Positions 1 to 7,782 of a stretch of 36,100 bases of DNA are shown piece by piece. Numbering within the stretch: the stretch's first letter is position 1; each line of letters starts with the position of its first letter. The notes under the pieces are model-generated. The model had not been told where the DNA came from and did not search any database. It was given only the letters and a program-made list of their open reading frames with translations. Origin of the DNA: Methylobacterium sp. E-005 (GTDB lineage: Bacteria > Pseudomonadota > Alphaproteobacteria > Rhizobiales > Beijerinckiaceae); contig NZ_JAKSYG010000133.1 in NCBI RefSeq assembly GCF_022829725.1, forward strand, positions 1-36,100, in the 5' to 3' direction. The position numbers and the translations under genes were made by a program.

Positions 1-282
1 AAGAAGTGGGATGTGCTGATCGCCCCGCGCCCCGACCCGGTCGAGGGCTTCATGAGCAAGATCTCGATGTGCTCGCCCTGGACCTCGATCAACGTCCTGG
101 CGATCACCGAGAAGAAGAAGATCGTCGTCGACCAGAGCCAGCCGACCCTCATCAAGGCGCTCAAGGACTGGGGCTTCGATCCGGTCCCGGCGCCGTTCCT
201 GAGCTACGGCCCGTTCGGCGGCTCGTTCCACTGCGCCACCCTCGACGTCCGCCGCCGCGGCGTGCTGAAGTCGTACTTCTAG
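1..282 (+). CDS. Amidinotransferase C-terminal part (partial, 5' end outside window)
   Basis: The reading frame is open from base 1 and ends at a TAG at 280-282, giving the last 93 residues of a glycine/inosamine-type amidinotransferase. It contains the catalytic-cysteine motif GSFHCATLDVRRR and the tail GVLKSYF. That tail resembles the RRRGxLxSY ending that I recall for arginine:glycine amidinotransferases. The sequence is almost identical, in inverted orientation, to the 3' part of the complete gene at 328-1482. The differences in the shared stretch are one extra lysine codon, one Val/Ile change and one silent change. This copy keeps the family-like C-terminus that the other lacks. Whether a full-length gene lies upstream of the window cannot be seen. 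Confidence 0.75.
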   Translation, partial: KKWDVLIAPRPDPVEGFMSKISMCSPWTSINVLAITEKKKIVVDQSQPTLIKALKDWGFDPVPAPFLSYGPFGGSFHCATLDVRRRGVLKSYF

Positions 283-585
283 GATCACAGACAGGCCCGT
301 TCCGCGGCCGGTTTGCAGATTCGCACATCAGCGTCGGCGGACGTCGAGGGTGGCGCAGTGGAACGAGCCGCCGAACGGGCCGTAGCTCAGGAACGGCGCC
401 GGGATCGGATCGAAGCCCCAGTCCTTGAGCGCCTTGATGAGGGTCGGCTGGCTCTGGTCGACGACGATCTTCTTCTCGGTGATCGCCAGGACGTTGATCG
501 AGGTCCAGGGCGAGCACATCGAGATCTTGCTCATGAAGCCCTCGACCGGGTCGGGGCGCGGGGCGATCAGCACATCCCACTTCTT
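1..585. repeat. Inverted duplication of the amidinotransferase 3' end
   Basis: Bases 1-258 and the reverse complement of 331-585 match except for a 3-base indel (an extra AAG codon near 118) and two substitutions. A 72-base spacer separates the arms. The left arm begins at or before the window edge, so its full extent is unknown. Similarity ends within the last arginine codon before the stop of the minus-strand gene, which makes the two copies convergent and gives them different C-termini. Confidence 0.9.
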
Positions 586-1482
586 GAGGACCGCCGGCAG
601 CTTCTCGACGTCGACATAGTCCGGGTTCACCAGCACCTTGCCGGGGGCCAGCGGCATGAACGACGAGTCGATATGCATCGGCTGCGGGCAGCGGCTCTCG
701 ATCTCGTGGATGCGGAAGCCGGGGCCGAGGTGGCGGCGCAGCCACTCGATGCCCATCAGGTTGGTCACGTTGGAGCGGGTCACGAACAGGTCGCGGCCGC
801 AGCGCACGAAGTCGGCGGCGTCGAACACCGGCTCGAACTCGTTGACGGTGAACTGCATGGGCTCGCCGGCCTTCAGGTTCGGCACCCGGTAGTCGTAGTT
901 GTAGAGGTCGTCGGTCAGCTGCGGCCGCGGCGCGGAGGTCCAGCGGGCGCCGGCGCGGAAATACTCCTTGAACAGCGAGCGGTAGGCGTCGCCCTCGAAG
1001 TAGCGCGAGCGCCAGCACATCGGGCTCTCGATGATCTCGTCGCCGATGACGAGGTATGGGTCGCGCGGGCAGGCCACGCAGAAGCCGCGGGAGGACCAGC
1101 GCGGCGCCTTGAACTTCTTGGAGAAGTCCACCGTGTCGGGGCGGCGGACCTTCACGCCCTCGCCGGCCAGGATCGTGATGAAGTTGTCGAGCTCGGCTTG
1201 CGCCAGCTTCTTCATAAACTTCGGATACTTCCAGCCGCTCGCCAGCCGGTAGAACGGCTGCGCGGCGCGCGGCAGGTTGAAGATCACCGTGAGGTGGTGG
1301 GTCGGGATGGTGGCGCCGTCGAGGGAGCCGACGATCACCTCCTCCAGCGGATCCCACTCGTTCCAGGCCATTACGGGCGAGTGCGGCGCCGGGGCGCCCG
1401 GTGCCGCCGCACCCGCATAGCTGCCGGCATGCGTGTCCTCGGTCACGGCCTCCAGGGCCGTGATCGGTGCTTCGCGCTCCAT
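328..1482 (-). CDS. Amidinotransferase (AGAT / inosamine-phosphate amidinotransferase family)
   Basis: This 384-residue protein belongs to the family that moves the amidino group of arginine onto an amine, as in glycine amidinotransferase and the StrB-type aminocyclitol enzymes. Visible active-site features are the DAAD stretch near residue 221, the MHID motif with His270, and Cys376 in FHCATLD. The ATG at 1482 has a GAAGGGG ribosome binding site about 9 bases upstream. Residues 1-37 are low complexity and the recognisable fold starts near Met38. The protein stops directly after DVRRR, so it lacks the final seven residues present in the inverted partial copy at 1-282, and its activity may be affected. 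It diverges from hpnL across 211 bases. The neighbourhood suggests that the acceptor could be the aminocyclitol head group of a hopanoid. The family call is firm. The substrate is inferred. Confidence 0.85.
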   Translation of the reverse strand: MEREAPITALEAVTEDTHAGSYAGAAAPGAPAPHSPVMAWNEWDPLEEVIVGSLDGATIPTHHLTVIFNLPRAAQPFYRLASGWKYPKFMKKLAQAELDNFITILAGEGVKVRRPDTVDFSKKFKAPRWSSRGFCVACPRDPYLVIGDEIIESPMCWRSRYFEGDAYRSLFKEYFRAGARWTSAPRPQLTDDLYNYDYRVPNLKAGEPMQFTVNEFEPVFDAADFVRCGRDLFVTRSNVTNLMGIEWLRRHLGPGFRIHEIESRCPQPMHIDSSFMPLAPGKVLVNPDYVDVEKLPAVLKKWDVLIAPRPDPVEGFMSKISMCSPWTSINVLAITEKKIVVDQSQPTLIKALKDWGFDPIPAPFLSYGPFGGSFHCATLDVRRR

Positions 1483-1693
1483 GACGTGTGCCCCTTCTGC
1501 GACGTGCCGCGGCCTTCTGCGTAGGCTCTACGAGACCCCGCGCCGCTTTGGCCCCCGGTGTGTTAAACGGGTGATAGACAGCGCTCATCCATGCTGCAAC
1601 GTGACAGAAACGTTCTCGGCCCGGCGGACCTATTTCTGCCGCGACCGTGGCCGATTTCCCGCATCAAGCCTTTTGCGAGCTTGAAAGACGACA

Positions 1694-2806
1694 ATGAAGC
1701 GCCTGACGACCTTGGCCTCGATCGCCGGTCTCTGCACGGTCGTCGGCCTGTTCATGTCCTCTGGTCTTGAGGATGTCTCGGCCGCCGTGATGAGTGCCGG
1801 CTGGGGTGCCGCCCTGGTGGTGCTGGCCCGTATCGTGGCGGTCGCCTGGGCGGGGCTCGGCTGGCAGGTCGTGTTCCCCAAGGGCACCGCCCGGCTCGCC
1901 GATTGCGTGTCGCTGCGCTTCGTGCGCGAGGGCATCAACACCCTGCTGCCGGTGGCCACCGTCGGCGGCGATTTCGTCGGCGCGCGCCTTCTGTCCAAGC
2001 GCGGCGTGCCGGGCGCCCTCGCGGGCGCCAGCATGTTCGTCGACCTGATGACCCAGGCGCTGACGCAGCTCCTGTTCACCGTCGTCGGCCTCGCCCTGCT
2101 GGTCGCGATCTGCGGCGACGGGCCGATCGCCCGGACCGTGGAGGGCGGCCTCGCCCTGGCGGTGCCGGCTCTGGGCGCCTTCTACCTGATCCAGCGCCGG
2201 GCCGGGCACCGCCTGATCCAGGGGCTGCTGAGCCGCTTCGCCTCGGGCCGCGAGTGGCGCGCCTTCGGGGCGATCGACCAGCTCTACGACAGCCTGCGCC
2301 GCCTCTACGCCAACCACGCACGCTTCGCGACCGCGCTGGTGGTTCACTTGGTCGGCTGGGTGATCGGGACCCTGGAGGTCTATGTCTGCCTGCATTTCAT
2401 GGGCTACCCGATCGACTTCGCGCAGGCCCTCATGATCGAGAGCCTCGCCCAGGCGGTGCGTGGGGCGGCCTTCGCGGTGCCCGGTGCGCTGGGTGCCCAG
2501 GAGGGCGGCCTGATCGCCCTGTGCGGCCTGTTCAACATCCCGGCCGAGGCGGCGCTGGCCCTCTCGCTGGTCAAGCGCTTCGCCGATCTGGGCGTCGGTC
2601 TCCCGAGCCTGCTGCTCTGGCACCGGATCGAAAGCAAGCTGCGCGCGGAAGCCCCCGAGGAGGAGGAGCGCGAGGTCGAGATGGAGGCCGGGCGCAGCGT
2701 CAAGCGGGTGGTGCCACCCGCGACGCTCGGCCCCTTCTACAGCTACGCCCCGCCCCGCATGGTGGCGCGGCTCGGTGACGGCGAGGAGTTGAAGAAGTGC
2801 GCCTGA
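1694..2806 (+). CDS. hpnL: HpnL, hopanoid-cluster integral membrane protein
   Basis: This 370-residue multi-pass membrane protein resembles the transmembrane half of lysylphosphatidylglycerol synthase and matches the HpnL family found with hopanoid genes. Hydrophobic segments run from residue 5 to about 300, with the family-typical patches FVREGINTLLPVATVGGDFVG near residue 75 and VPGALGAQEGG near residue 262. The last 60 residues are charged and cytoplasmic-like. The ATG at 1694 has only a weak AAGACG ribosome binding site. The end overlaps the hpnM start by 10 bases, which suggests translational coupling. HpnL has no firmly assigned reaction. A role in moving or anchoring hopanoids or phospholipids is inferred from its family and neighbours. 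Confidence 0.9.
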   Translation: MKRLTTLASIAGLCTVVGLFMSSGLEDVSAAVMSAGWGAALVVLARIVAVAWAGLGWQVVFPKGTARLADCVSLRFVREGINTLLPVATVGGDFVGARLLSKRGVPGALAGASMFVDLMTQALTQLLFTVVGLALLVAICGDGPIARTVEGGLALAVPALGAFYLIQRRAGHRLIQGLLSRFASGREWRAFGAIDQLYDSLRRLYANHARFATALVVHLVGWVIGTLEVYVCLHFMGYPIDFAQALMIESLAQAVRGAAFAVPGALGAQEGGLIALCGLFNIPAEAALALSLVKRFADLGVGLPSLLLWHRIESKLRAEAPEEEEREVEMEAGRSVKRVVPPATLGPFYSYAPPRMVARLGDGEELKKCA

Positions 2807-3408
2807 CCCGCCGGCTCGCGGCCGCCCTGATCGCCGCCCCTTTGCTCGTCCCGGTTTCCGCGTGGGCCGCCGACGATCCCGCCGTTCAGACCGTGCGCGA
2901 CCTCTACGCCGCCTTCTCGGCCGCGCTGAAGGACGGCCCCAGCCCCCTGCCCGCCCGGGTCGAGGTGGTGGGGCCGGCGATGGACAAGGCCTTCGATTTC
3001 CCCGCCATGACCCGCATCGCGGTTGGCTCGAAATGGTCGAGCTTCACCCCGGAGCAGCAGGCGGCGGTGACCGACGCGTTCAAGCGCAGCCTCACCGTCA
3101 CCTACGCCAACCGCCTCGCCCGCGCGGCCGGGGGCAAGTTCGACGTGACGTCGAAGGTCGAGGAGCGCGGCGCCCAGCGGGTGGTGCCGACCCGGGTGAC
3201 CGCGGCGGATGGCGACGATTCCGAAGTCGATTTCGTCGTCAACGCCGACAATCGCATCCAGGACGTCCTGCTCAACGGCGACGTGAGCGAGCTTGCGGCC
3301 CAGCGTACCGCCCTCTCGGCGCCGCTGAAGTCGGGGGGCGCGGACGGCGCCGTGAAGTTCCTGCGCCAGCGGGCCGACGGCATGCTCGCGGCCAAGCCCA
3401 CGCCGTGA
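2797..3408 (+). CDS. hpnM: HpnM, MlaC/Ttg2D-like periplasmic lipid-binding protein
   Basis: This 203-residue protein belongs to the toluene-tolerance Ttg2/MlaC family. A signal peptide is visible: an RLTRR basic start, a hydrophobic core, and a likely cleavage after SAWA near residue 24. The mature part carries family hallmarks such as FDFPAMTRIAVG and WSSFTPEQQ. It probably binds lipid in the periplasm and, by context, may ferry hopanoids together with HpnL and HpnN. That cargo is inferred. The start is a GTG at 2797 inside the end of hpnL, preceded by GAGGAG at a normal distance. Confidence 0.9.
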   Translation: MRLTRRLAAALIAAPLLVPVSAWAADDPAVQTVRDLYAAFSAALKDGPSPLPARVEVVGPAMDKAFDFPAMTRIAVGSKWSSFTPEQQAAVTDAFKRSLTVTYANRLARAAGGKFDVTSKVEERGAQRVVPTRVTAADGDDSEVDFVVNADNRIQDVLLNGDVSELAAQRTALSAPLKSGGADGAVKFLRQRADGMLAAKPTP

Positions 3409-3483
3409 CCGCCGCCGAGAGTGCCGCCCTGAACCGGCCGTTCGCGGCCAACGCTGCCTGAGGCGGCGGGACGATCGCACGGA

Positions 3484-4701
3484 CCCGATCGGATGGATGT
3501 TTCCGCCCTGACGCTGCTGGCCCTCTGGTGGCTCTCGCTGATCTGCCTGATCCTGGCAGCGGCGGGCTGCCTCTATGCCCTGGCGGCCGCCTTCTGTGCA
3601 GCCCGCTACGCGGGGCGCCCCGTCCCGGCCCTGGCGCCCGGCGCGCCGCGTCCCTCCGTGACGGTGCTGAAGCCCCTCTGCGGGCTGGAGCCAAAGCTCT
3701 ACGCCAATCTCGAGAGCGTCCTGCGCCAGGACTATGCCGGCCCGGTCCAGATCGTGTTCGGCGTCCAGAAGGCCACCGATCCGGCGATCGGCGTGGTGGA
3801 GCAGCTCAAGCTGGCCTACCCGGCGGCCCGGATCGACCTCGTGATCGACGCGCGCCAGCACGGCTCGAACCGCAAGGTCTCGAACCTGATCAACATGGCC
3901 GAGGGGATCGCCCACGAGGTGGTGGTGCTGGCCGACAGCGACATGGTGGTCGGGCCCGACTACCTGGAGCGGCTGGTCGCCGAGCTGTCGCAGGCGGGCG
4001 TCACCGGCGTGACCTGCCTCTACCACGGCGTGCCGGCCTTCCGGGGCCTGTACGACCGGCTCTCGACGCTCGCGATCGACACACATTTCCTGCCCAACGT
4101 CGTGATGGGCCTGAGCCTGGGGCTCGCCAAACCCTGCTTCGGCTCGACCGTCGCCTTCACCCGGGCGAGCCTGGAGGCGGTGGGTGGCTTCCGGACCTTC
4201 CGCAATGACCTCGCGGACGATTACGCGATCGGCGCGGCGCTCCGCGGCCTCGGCGGCCGGGTGGCGATCCCGAGCTTCACCATCGGCCATACCAGCGTCG
4301 ACACCGAACTCGCCGGCCTGTGGCGGCACGAACTCCGCTGGAACCGCACCATCCGCACCGTCGATCCGGCGGGCTATGCCGGCTCGATCGTCACCCACGC
4401 CTTCCCGCTGGCCCTCGTGGCGGCGCTGCTTCCGGGGGCGGGACTGGGAACCCTGGCGGTGGCCGGCCTCGCCCTGGCGAGCCGCATCCTCCTCTGCCGG
4501 CAGGTCGAGCGGGCCTTCGGTCTGACCCCGCACCCCTACGGACTGTTGCCGATCCGCGACATCCTCTCCTTCTTGAACTTCTCCTGGGCCTTCGTGTCGG
4601 GGGCGGTGACATGGAAAGGTCATGATTATCACGTGGTTGCGGATGGCACACTGATCCCCGACGCGGAGCTCGGCAGCGACGCCGGCGCGCCGCTCCGCTG
4701 A
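3484..4701 (+). other. Transcription unit hpnI segment (see hpnI CDS for the coding part)
   Basis: The 84 bases between hpnM and the hpnI ATG at 3493 hold no recognisable promoter or T-rich terminator, so hpnI is probably co-transcribed with hpnL and hpnM. This is an inference from spacing only. Confidence 0.3.
3493..4701 (+). CDS. hpnI: HpnI, hopanoid glycosyltransferase
   Basis: This 402-residue GT2-type glycosyltransferase has an N-terminal membrane helix (about residues 10-35), a catalytic domain beginning at PSVTVLKPLCG near residue 54, the metal-binding DSD in LADSDMVV near residue 150, and the RW motif in ELRWNRT near residue 282. Two or three hydrophobic segments follow near residues 300-370. 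Work on Burkholderia hopanoids assigned HpnI the transfer of N-acetylglucosamine from UDP-GlcNAc to bacteriohopanetetrol. Here hpnJ and hpnK follow, which together would deacetylate the sugar and contract the ring to the cyclitol ether. The ATG at 3493 is the natural start, and no strong Shine-Dalgarno is visible. Confidence 0.93.
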   Translation: MDVSALTLLALWWLSLICLILAAAGCLYALAAAFCAARYAGRPVPALAPGAPRPSVTVLKPLCGLEPKLYANLESVLRQDYAGPVQIVFGVQKATDPAIGVVEQLKLAYPAARIDLVIDARQHGSNRKVSNLINMAEGIAHEVVVLADSDMVVGPDYLERLVAELSQAGVTGVTCLYHGVPAFRGLYDRLSTLAIDTHFLPNVVMGLSLGLAKPCFGSTVAFTRASLEAVGGFRTFRNDLADDYAIGAALRGLGGRVAIPSFTIGHTSVDTELAGLWRHELRWNRTIRTVDPAGYAGSIVTHAFPLALVAALLPGAGLGTLAVAGLALASRILLCRQVERAFGLTPHPYGLLPIRDILSFLNFSWAFVSGAVTWKGHDYHVVADGTLIPDAELGSDAGAPLR

Positions 4702-4756
4702 CCCCGACCAATCCTTCTCCGCCCCTCCCCCGCATTGCCCTGAGGCCTTGAACCCC

Positions 4757-6190
4757 ATGCGCACGCTCTTCCTCCAGGCCCCCACCTTCGACGGTTTCGA
4801 CGGCGGTGCCGGCTCCCGTTACCAGGCCAAGCGCGAGATCAAGTCGTTCTGGTACCCGACCTGGCTGGCCCAGCCGGCCGCCCTGGTGCCGAACTCGAAG
4901 CTGATCGACGCGCCGCCGCACAACATCAAGCTTTCCGAGATCGTGGCCCAGGCCAACGACTTCGACCTCGTCGTGCTCCACACCTCGGTGCCGTCGTTCA
5001 AATCCGACGTGAAGACGATCGAGGCGCTCAAGGCCGCCAACCCGAAGCTCATCGCCGGCCTGATCGGCGCCAAGGTCGCGGTCGACGCCGCCGGCGCCAT
5101 GGCCCAGGCCCCGGTGGTCGATTTCTGCGCCCGCAACGAGTTCGACTTCACCGTCAAGGAGGTCGCCGACGGCGTGCCGATGGCGCAGATCAAGGGTCTG
5201 TCCTATCGCGACGCCAACGGTGTCGTGGTCCACAACGAGGACCGCGAGATCATGACCGACATGGACCAGCTGCCCTTCGTCACCAGCGTCTACAAGCGCG
5301 ACCTGGAGATGGAGAAGTACTTCATCGGCTACCTGAAGCACCCCTACATCTCGTTCTACTCGGGCCGGGGCTGCAAGAGCCGCTGCACCTTCTGCCTGTG
5401 GCCGCAGACGGTCGGCGGGCACACCTACCGCACCCGCTCGGTCGCCCACGTGATCGAGGAGATCAAGTACTGCCTGAAGGAGTTCCCCCAGACCAAGGAG
5501 TTCTTCTTCGACGACGATACGTTTACGGACAACCTCCCGCGTGCGGAAGAAATCGCCCGTGAGCTCGGCAAGCTCGGCGTCACGTGGTCGTGCAACGCCA
5601 AGGCGAACGTGCCGCGTGAGACCCTGAAGGTGCTCAAGGAGAACGGCCTGCGCCTGCTGCTGGTCGGCTACGAGTCCGGCAACCAGCAGATCCTGCACAA
5701 CATCAAGAAGGGCATGCGGGTCGAGGTCGCGGAGAAGTTCACGCAGGATTGCCACGAGCTGGGCATCGCCATCCACGGCACCTTCATCCTCGGCCTGCCG
5801 GGCGAGACCAAGGAGACGATCCAGGAGACGATCGCCTTCGCCAAGCGGATCAACCCGCACACGATCCAGGTCTCGCTGGCGGCCCCCTACCCGGGCACCT
5901 TCCTGTACAAGCAGGCGGTGGAGAACGGCTGGCTCGACATCGAGAACGCCGAGCTGGTCGACGAGAACGGCGTGCAGGTTGCCCCGCTGCACTACCCGCA
6001 CCTCTCGCACACCGAGATCTTCACCTCCGTTGAGGAGTTCTACAAGAAGTTCTACTTCCGGGCGCCGAAGATCGCCTCGATCGTCAGCGAGATGGTGCGC
6101 TCCCCCGATATGATGAAGCGCCGCCTGCGCGAGGGCGTGGAGTTCTACCGCTTCCTCAAGGAGCGCCAGGGCACCGCCAAGGCGGCGTAA
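4757..6190 (+). CDS. hpnJ: HpnJ, B12-binding-type radical SAM protein of cyclitol ether synthesis
   Basis: This radical SAM protein of 477 residues has an N-terminal B12-binding-like region starting MRTLFLQAP, and the cluster-binding cysteines C206, C210 and C213 in GCKSRCTFC. The family performs the radical ring contraction that turns the glucosaminyl group of BHT into the cyclopentane cyclitol ether. An in-frame TTG lies at 4748, but GAGG at 4742-4745 is only 2 bases from it and 11 from the ATG at 4757, so the ATG is preferred. It follows hpnI after 55 bases. A strong 9 bp GC hairpin and a dispersed palindromic repeat separate it from hpnK. Confidence 0.93.
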   Translation: MRTLFLQAPTFDGFDGGAGSRYQAKREIKSFWYPTWLAQPAALVPNSKLIDAPPHNIKLSEIVAQANDFDLVVLHTSVPSFKSDVKTIEALKAANPKLIAGLIGAKVAVDAAGAMAQAPVVDFCARNEFDFTVKEVADGVPMAQIKGLSYRDANGVVVHNEDREIMTDMDQLPFVTSVYKRDLEMEKYFIGYLKHPYISFYSGRGCKSRCTFCLWPQTVGGHTYRTRSVAHVIEEIKYCLKEFPQTKEFFFDDDTFTDNLPRAEEIARELGKLGVTWSCNAKANVPRETLKVLKENGLRLLLVGYESGNQQILHNIKKGMRVEVAEKFTQDCHELGIAIHGTFILGLPGETKETIQETIAFAKRINPHTIQVSLAAPYPGTFLYKQAVENGWLDIENAELVDENGVQVAPLHYPHLSHTEIFTSVEEFYKKFYFRAPKIASIVSEMVRSPDMMKRRLREGVEFYRFLKERQGTAKAA

Positions 6191-6198
6191 GTCAGGGG

Positions 6199-6243
6199 GC
6201 CGGGGCCCACGGCCCCGGCGGGGCGTGCGGGGCAGAGCCCCGC
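6199..6243. terminator. GC-rich hairpins between hpnJ and hpnK
   Basis: A 9 bp perfect stem (6199-6207 with 6211-6219, loop CAC) is followed by a 7 bp stem around 6227-6243 with loop AGA. No T-run follows, so this may weaken read-through or stabilise the hpnJ mRNA end rather than act as a classical terminator. Confidence 0.4.
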
Positions 6244-6250
6244 CTCTTCT

Positions 6251-6300
6251 CCTAGGGCTCCGCCCTGGACCCGCGAGAGGGCTCGCCCTCTCGACACCCG
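6251..6300. repeat. Dispersed palindromic repeat, copy 1
   Basis: Two adjacent hairpins are seen: AGGGCTCCGCCCT, and GAGAGGGC/GCCCTCTC. They are joined by GGACCCGC. The same architecture recurs at 12381-12427 (inverted), 12433-12486 and 13850-13901. It fits a short intergenic REP-like element and lies 13 bases before the hpnK start. Confidence 0.65.
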
Positions 6301-6313
6301 TTACGAGGTTTGC

Positions 6314-7156
6314 GTGAAGCGTCTGGTCGTCACCGCGGATGATTTCGGGTTGAGCCCCGAGGTCAACGAGGCCGTCGAGCAGGCGCATCGCGACGGGATT
6401 CTCACGGCGGCGAGCCTGATGGTCTCGGCGCCGGCCGCCGCCGACGCGGTGGCCCGGGCCAAGCGGCTGCCGTCCCTGCGGGTCGGGCTGCACCTCGTCC
6501 TCGTGGAGGCGTGGCCGACCCTCCCGGCCGCCGAGCTTCCCGACCTGACCGACGCAGCCGGCCTGATGCGGGCCGACATGGCCCGGCTCGGTCTCGACTT
6601 CGCCCGCAAGCCCGCGGCCCGGCGACAGCTCGCCGCCGAGATCCGCGCCCAGTTCGAGGCCTATAGGGCGACCGGCCTGCCGCTCGACCACCTCAACGCC
6701 CACAAGCACTTCCACGTCCACCCACTGATCGCGGGCGCCGTGCTGCGCATCGGCCGCGCCTTCGGGATGCGCGCCCTGCGGGTGCCCCGGGAGCCGCGGG
6801 AGATCCTGCGCCGCGCCGAGCCCGGTGCCCGCCCCCGGCCCGCCCTCGACATAGCCCCCTGGGCGGCCCTGCTCGCCGTGCGCGCCCGGCAGGCCGGGCT
6901 TCTGATCCCGGACCGGACCCTCGGCCTAGCATGGTCCGGCGCCATGACGCCGGCCCGGGTGGCGGCTCTGCTGGCCGAACTCCCAGATGGCCTGACCGAG
7001 CTTTACACGCATCCGGCGACGGCGGGCGGTTTTGCGGGTGAGGCCCCGGGCTATCGGTATGCCGACGAGCGGGATGCGCTTGTGGCGCCCGCGTCCCGGG
7101 CGGCGGCCGATGCGTCTGGCGCAATCCGAGGCGGCTTCTCGGATTTCCTCGGCTGA
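6314..7156 (+). CDS. hpnK: HpnK, YdjC-type deacetylase of hopanoid biosynthesis
   Basis: This 280-residue protein is a YdjC/ChbG-fold carbohydrate deacetylase. The metal-site motifs are TADDFGLSP near residue 6, GLHLVLVE near residue 57, and the His-rich NAHKHFHVHP near residue 128. In the hopanoid pathway HpnK removes the acetyl group from N-acetylglucosaminyl-BHT, giving glucosaminyl-BHT for HpnJ. The start is a GTG at 6314, with ACGAGG 6 bases upstream. It sits after hpnJ across 123 bases containing a palindromic repeat, so it may be expressed at a different level from hpnJ. Confidence 0.92.
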   Translation: MKRLVVTADDFGLSPEVNEAVEQAHRDGILTAASLMVSAPAAADAVARAKRLPSLRVGLHLVLVEAWPTLPAAELPDLTDAAGLMRADMARLGLDFARKPAARRQLAAEIRAQFEAYRATGLPLDHLNAHKHFHVHPLIAGAVLRIGRAFGMRALRVPREPREILRRAEPGARPRPALDIAPWAALLAVRARQAGLLIPDRTLGLAWSGAMTPARVAALLAELPDGLTELYTHPATAGGFAGEAPGYRYADERDALVAPASRAAADASGAIRGGFSDFLG

Positions 7157-7209
7157 TCGGCCCATCCAACACTCCACCTCAGGATGAGGTGATCGGGCGG
7201 GATCAGCCG
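7150..7209. terminator. Nested hairpin after hpnK
   Basis: An inner perfect 7 bp stem, CACCTCA at 7175-7181 with TGAGGTG at 7185-7191, lies inside an outer pair, CGGCTGATC at 7150-7158 with GATCAGCCG at 7201-7209. It starts at the hpnK stop codon, so it probably marks the end of the hpnLMIJK transcript. No T-run is present. Confidence 0.45.
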
Positions 7210-7280
7210 ATCATCTGCCTTTGGGCGCTCTGGCGTCCCGTGTTGCGATACCGGGCGCCGCCGCTTTAACCTCGGGCGCG

Positions 7281-7766
7281 ATGAATGCTGCCGTCTCAAG
7301 TCGCAACAGTATCGTCGTCGAGGAAGCCGATCCCACGAGCCTGCCCGCCCGTGCCTGCCTCGCCGCTTACTACGCCGAACTGGCGACCCGCTTCGCCGGC
7401 GGCTTCGACGTCGCCCTGTCCTGCGACCCGGAGGCCGCCGCCATGATGCGGCCGCGCGGCACCTTCCTGATCGCCGTCGCGGACGGCCTTCCGGTCGGGT
7501 GCGTCGGTGTGAAGGGGAGCGGCGGACCGGTGGCGGAGATCAAGCGCCTCTGGATCGAACCCGCCGCCCGGGGCCTCGGCCTCGCCAAGCGGCTGATGCA
7601 GGCGGCCGAGACGGCAGCCCGCGATCTCGGCATCCGGACCCTGCGGCTCGATACCAACAGCGCCCTGCCCGAGGCCCTGGCGCTCTACCGGCGGTCGGGC
7701 TGGGTGGAGATCGACCGCTTCAACGACGACCCCTACCCGGACCATTTCTTCGAGAAGGCGCTCTGA
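7281..7766 (+). CDS. GNAT family N-acetyltransferase
   Basis: This 161-residue protein has the GNAT core. The acetyl-CoA loop is ARGLGLAKRLM near residue 96, preceded by strand IKRLWIEP, and a C-terminal ALYRRSGW motif follows near residue 133. The frame is open further upstream, but the ATG at 7281 fits the domain better. It lies between hpnK and the convergent hpnN, and the stops of this gene and hpnN are only 16 bases apart. Its substrate is unknown. A hopanoid amine is conceivable from position alone, but many GNAT genes sit next to unrelated neighbours. Confidence 0.85.
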   Translation: MNAAVSSRNSIVVEEADPTSLPARACLAAYYAELATRFAGGFDVALSCDPEAAAMMRPRGTFLIAVADGLPVGCVGVKGSGGPVAEIKRLWIEPAARGLGLAKRLMQAAETAARDLGIRTLRLDTNSALPEALALYRRSGWVEIDRFNDDPYPDHFFEKAL

Positions 7767-7782
7767 CCGGCTACTTCGCCGG

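Noticed and set aside
1..585. Reading the inverted repeat as an insertion sequence end
   Set aside because: The arms are coding sequence of an amidinotransferase, and no transposase lies between or beside them.
2743..4785. Long minus-strand frame of 680 codons opposite hpnM and hpnI
   Set aside because: The product is low complexity, rich in Arg, Gly and His, and covers genes with clear family motifs on the plus strand.
4391..6721. Minus-strand frame of 776 codons opposite hpnI, hpnJ and hpnK
   Set aside because: It is a shadow of the well-recognised plus-strand genes and shows no motif.
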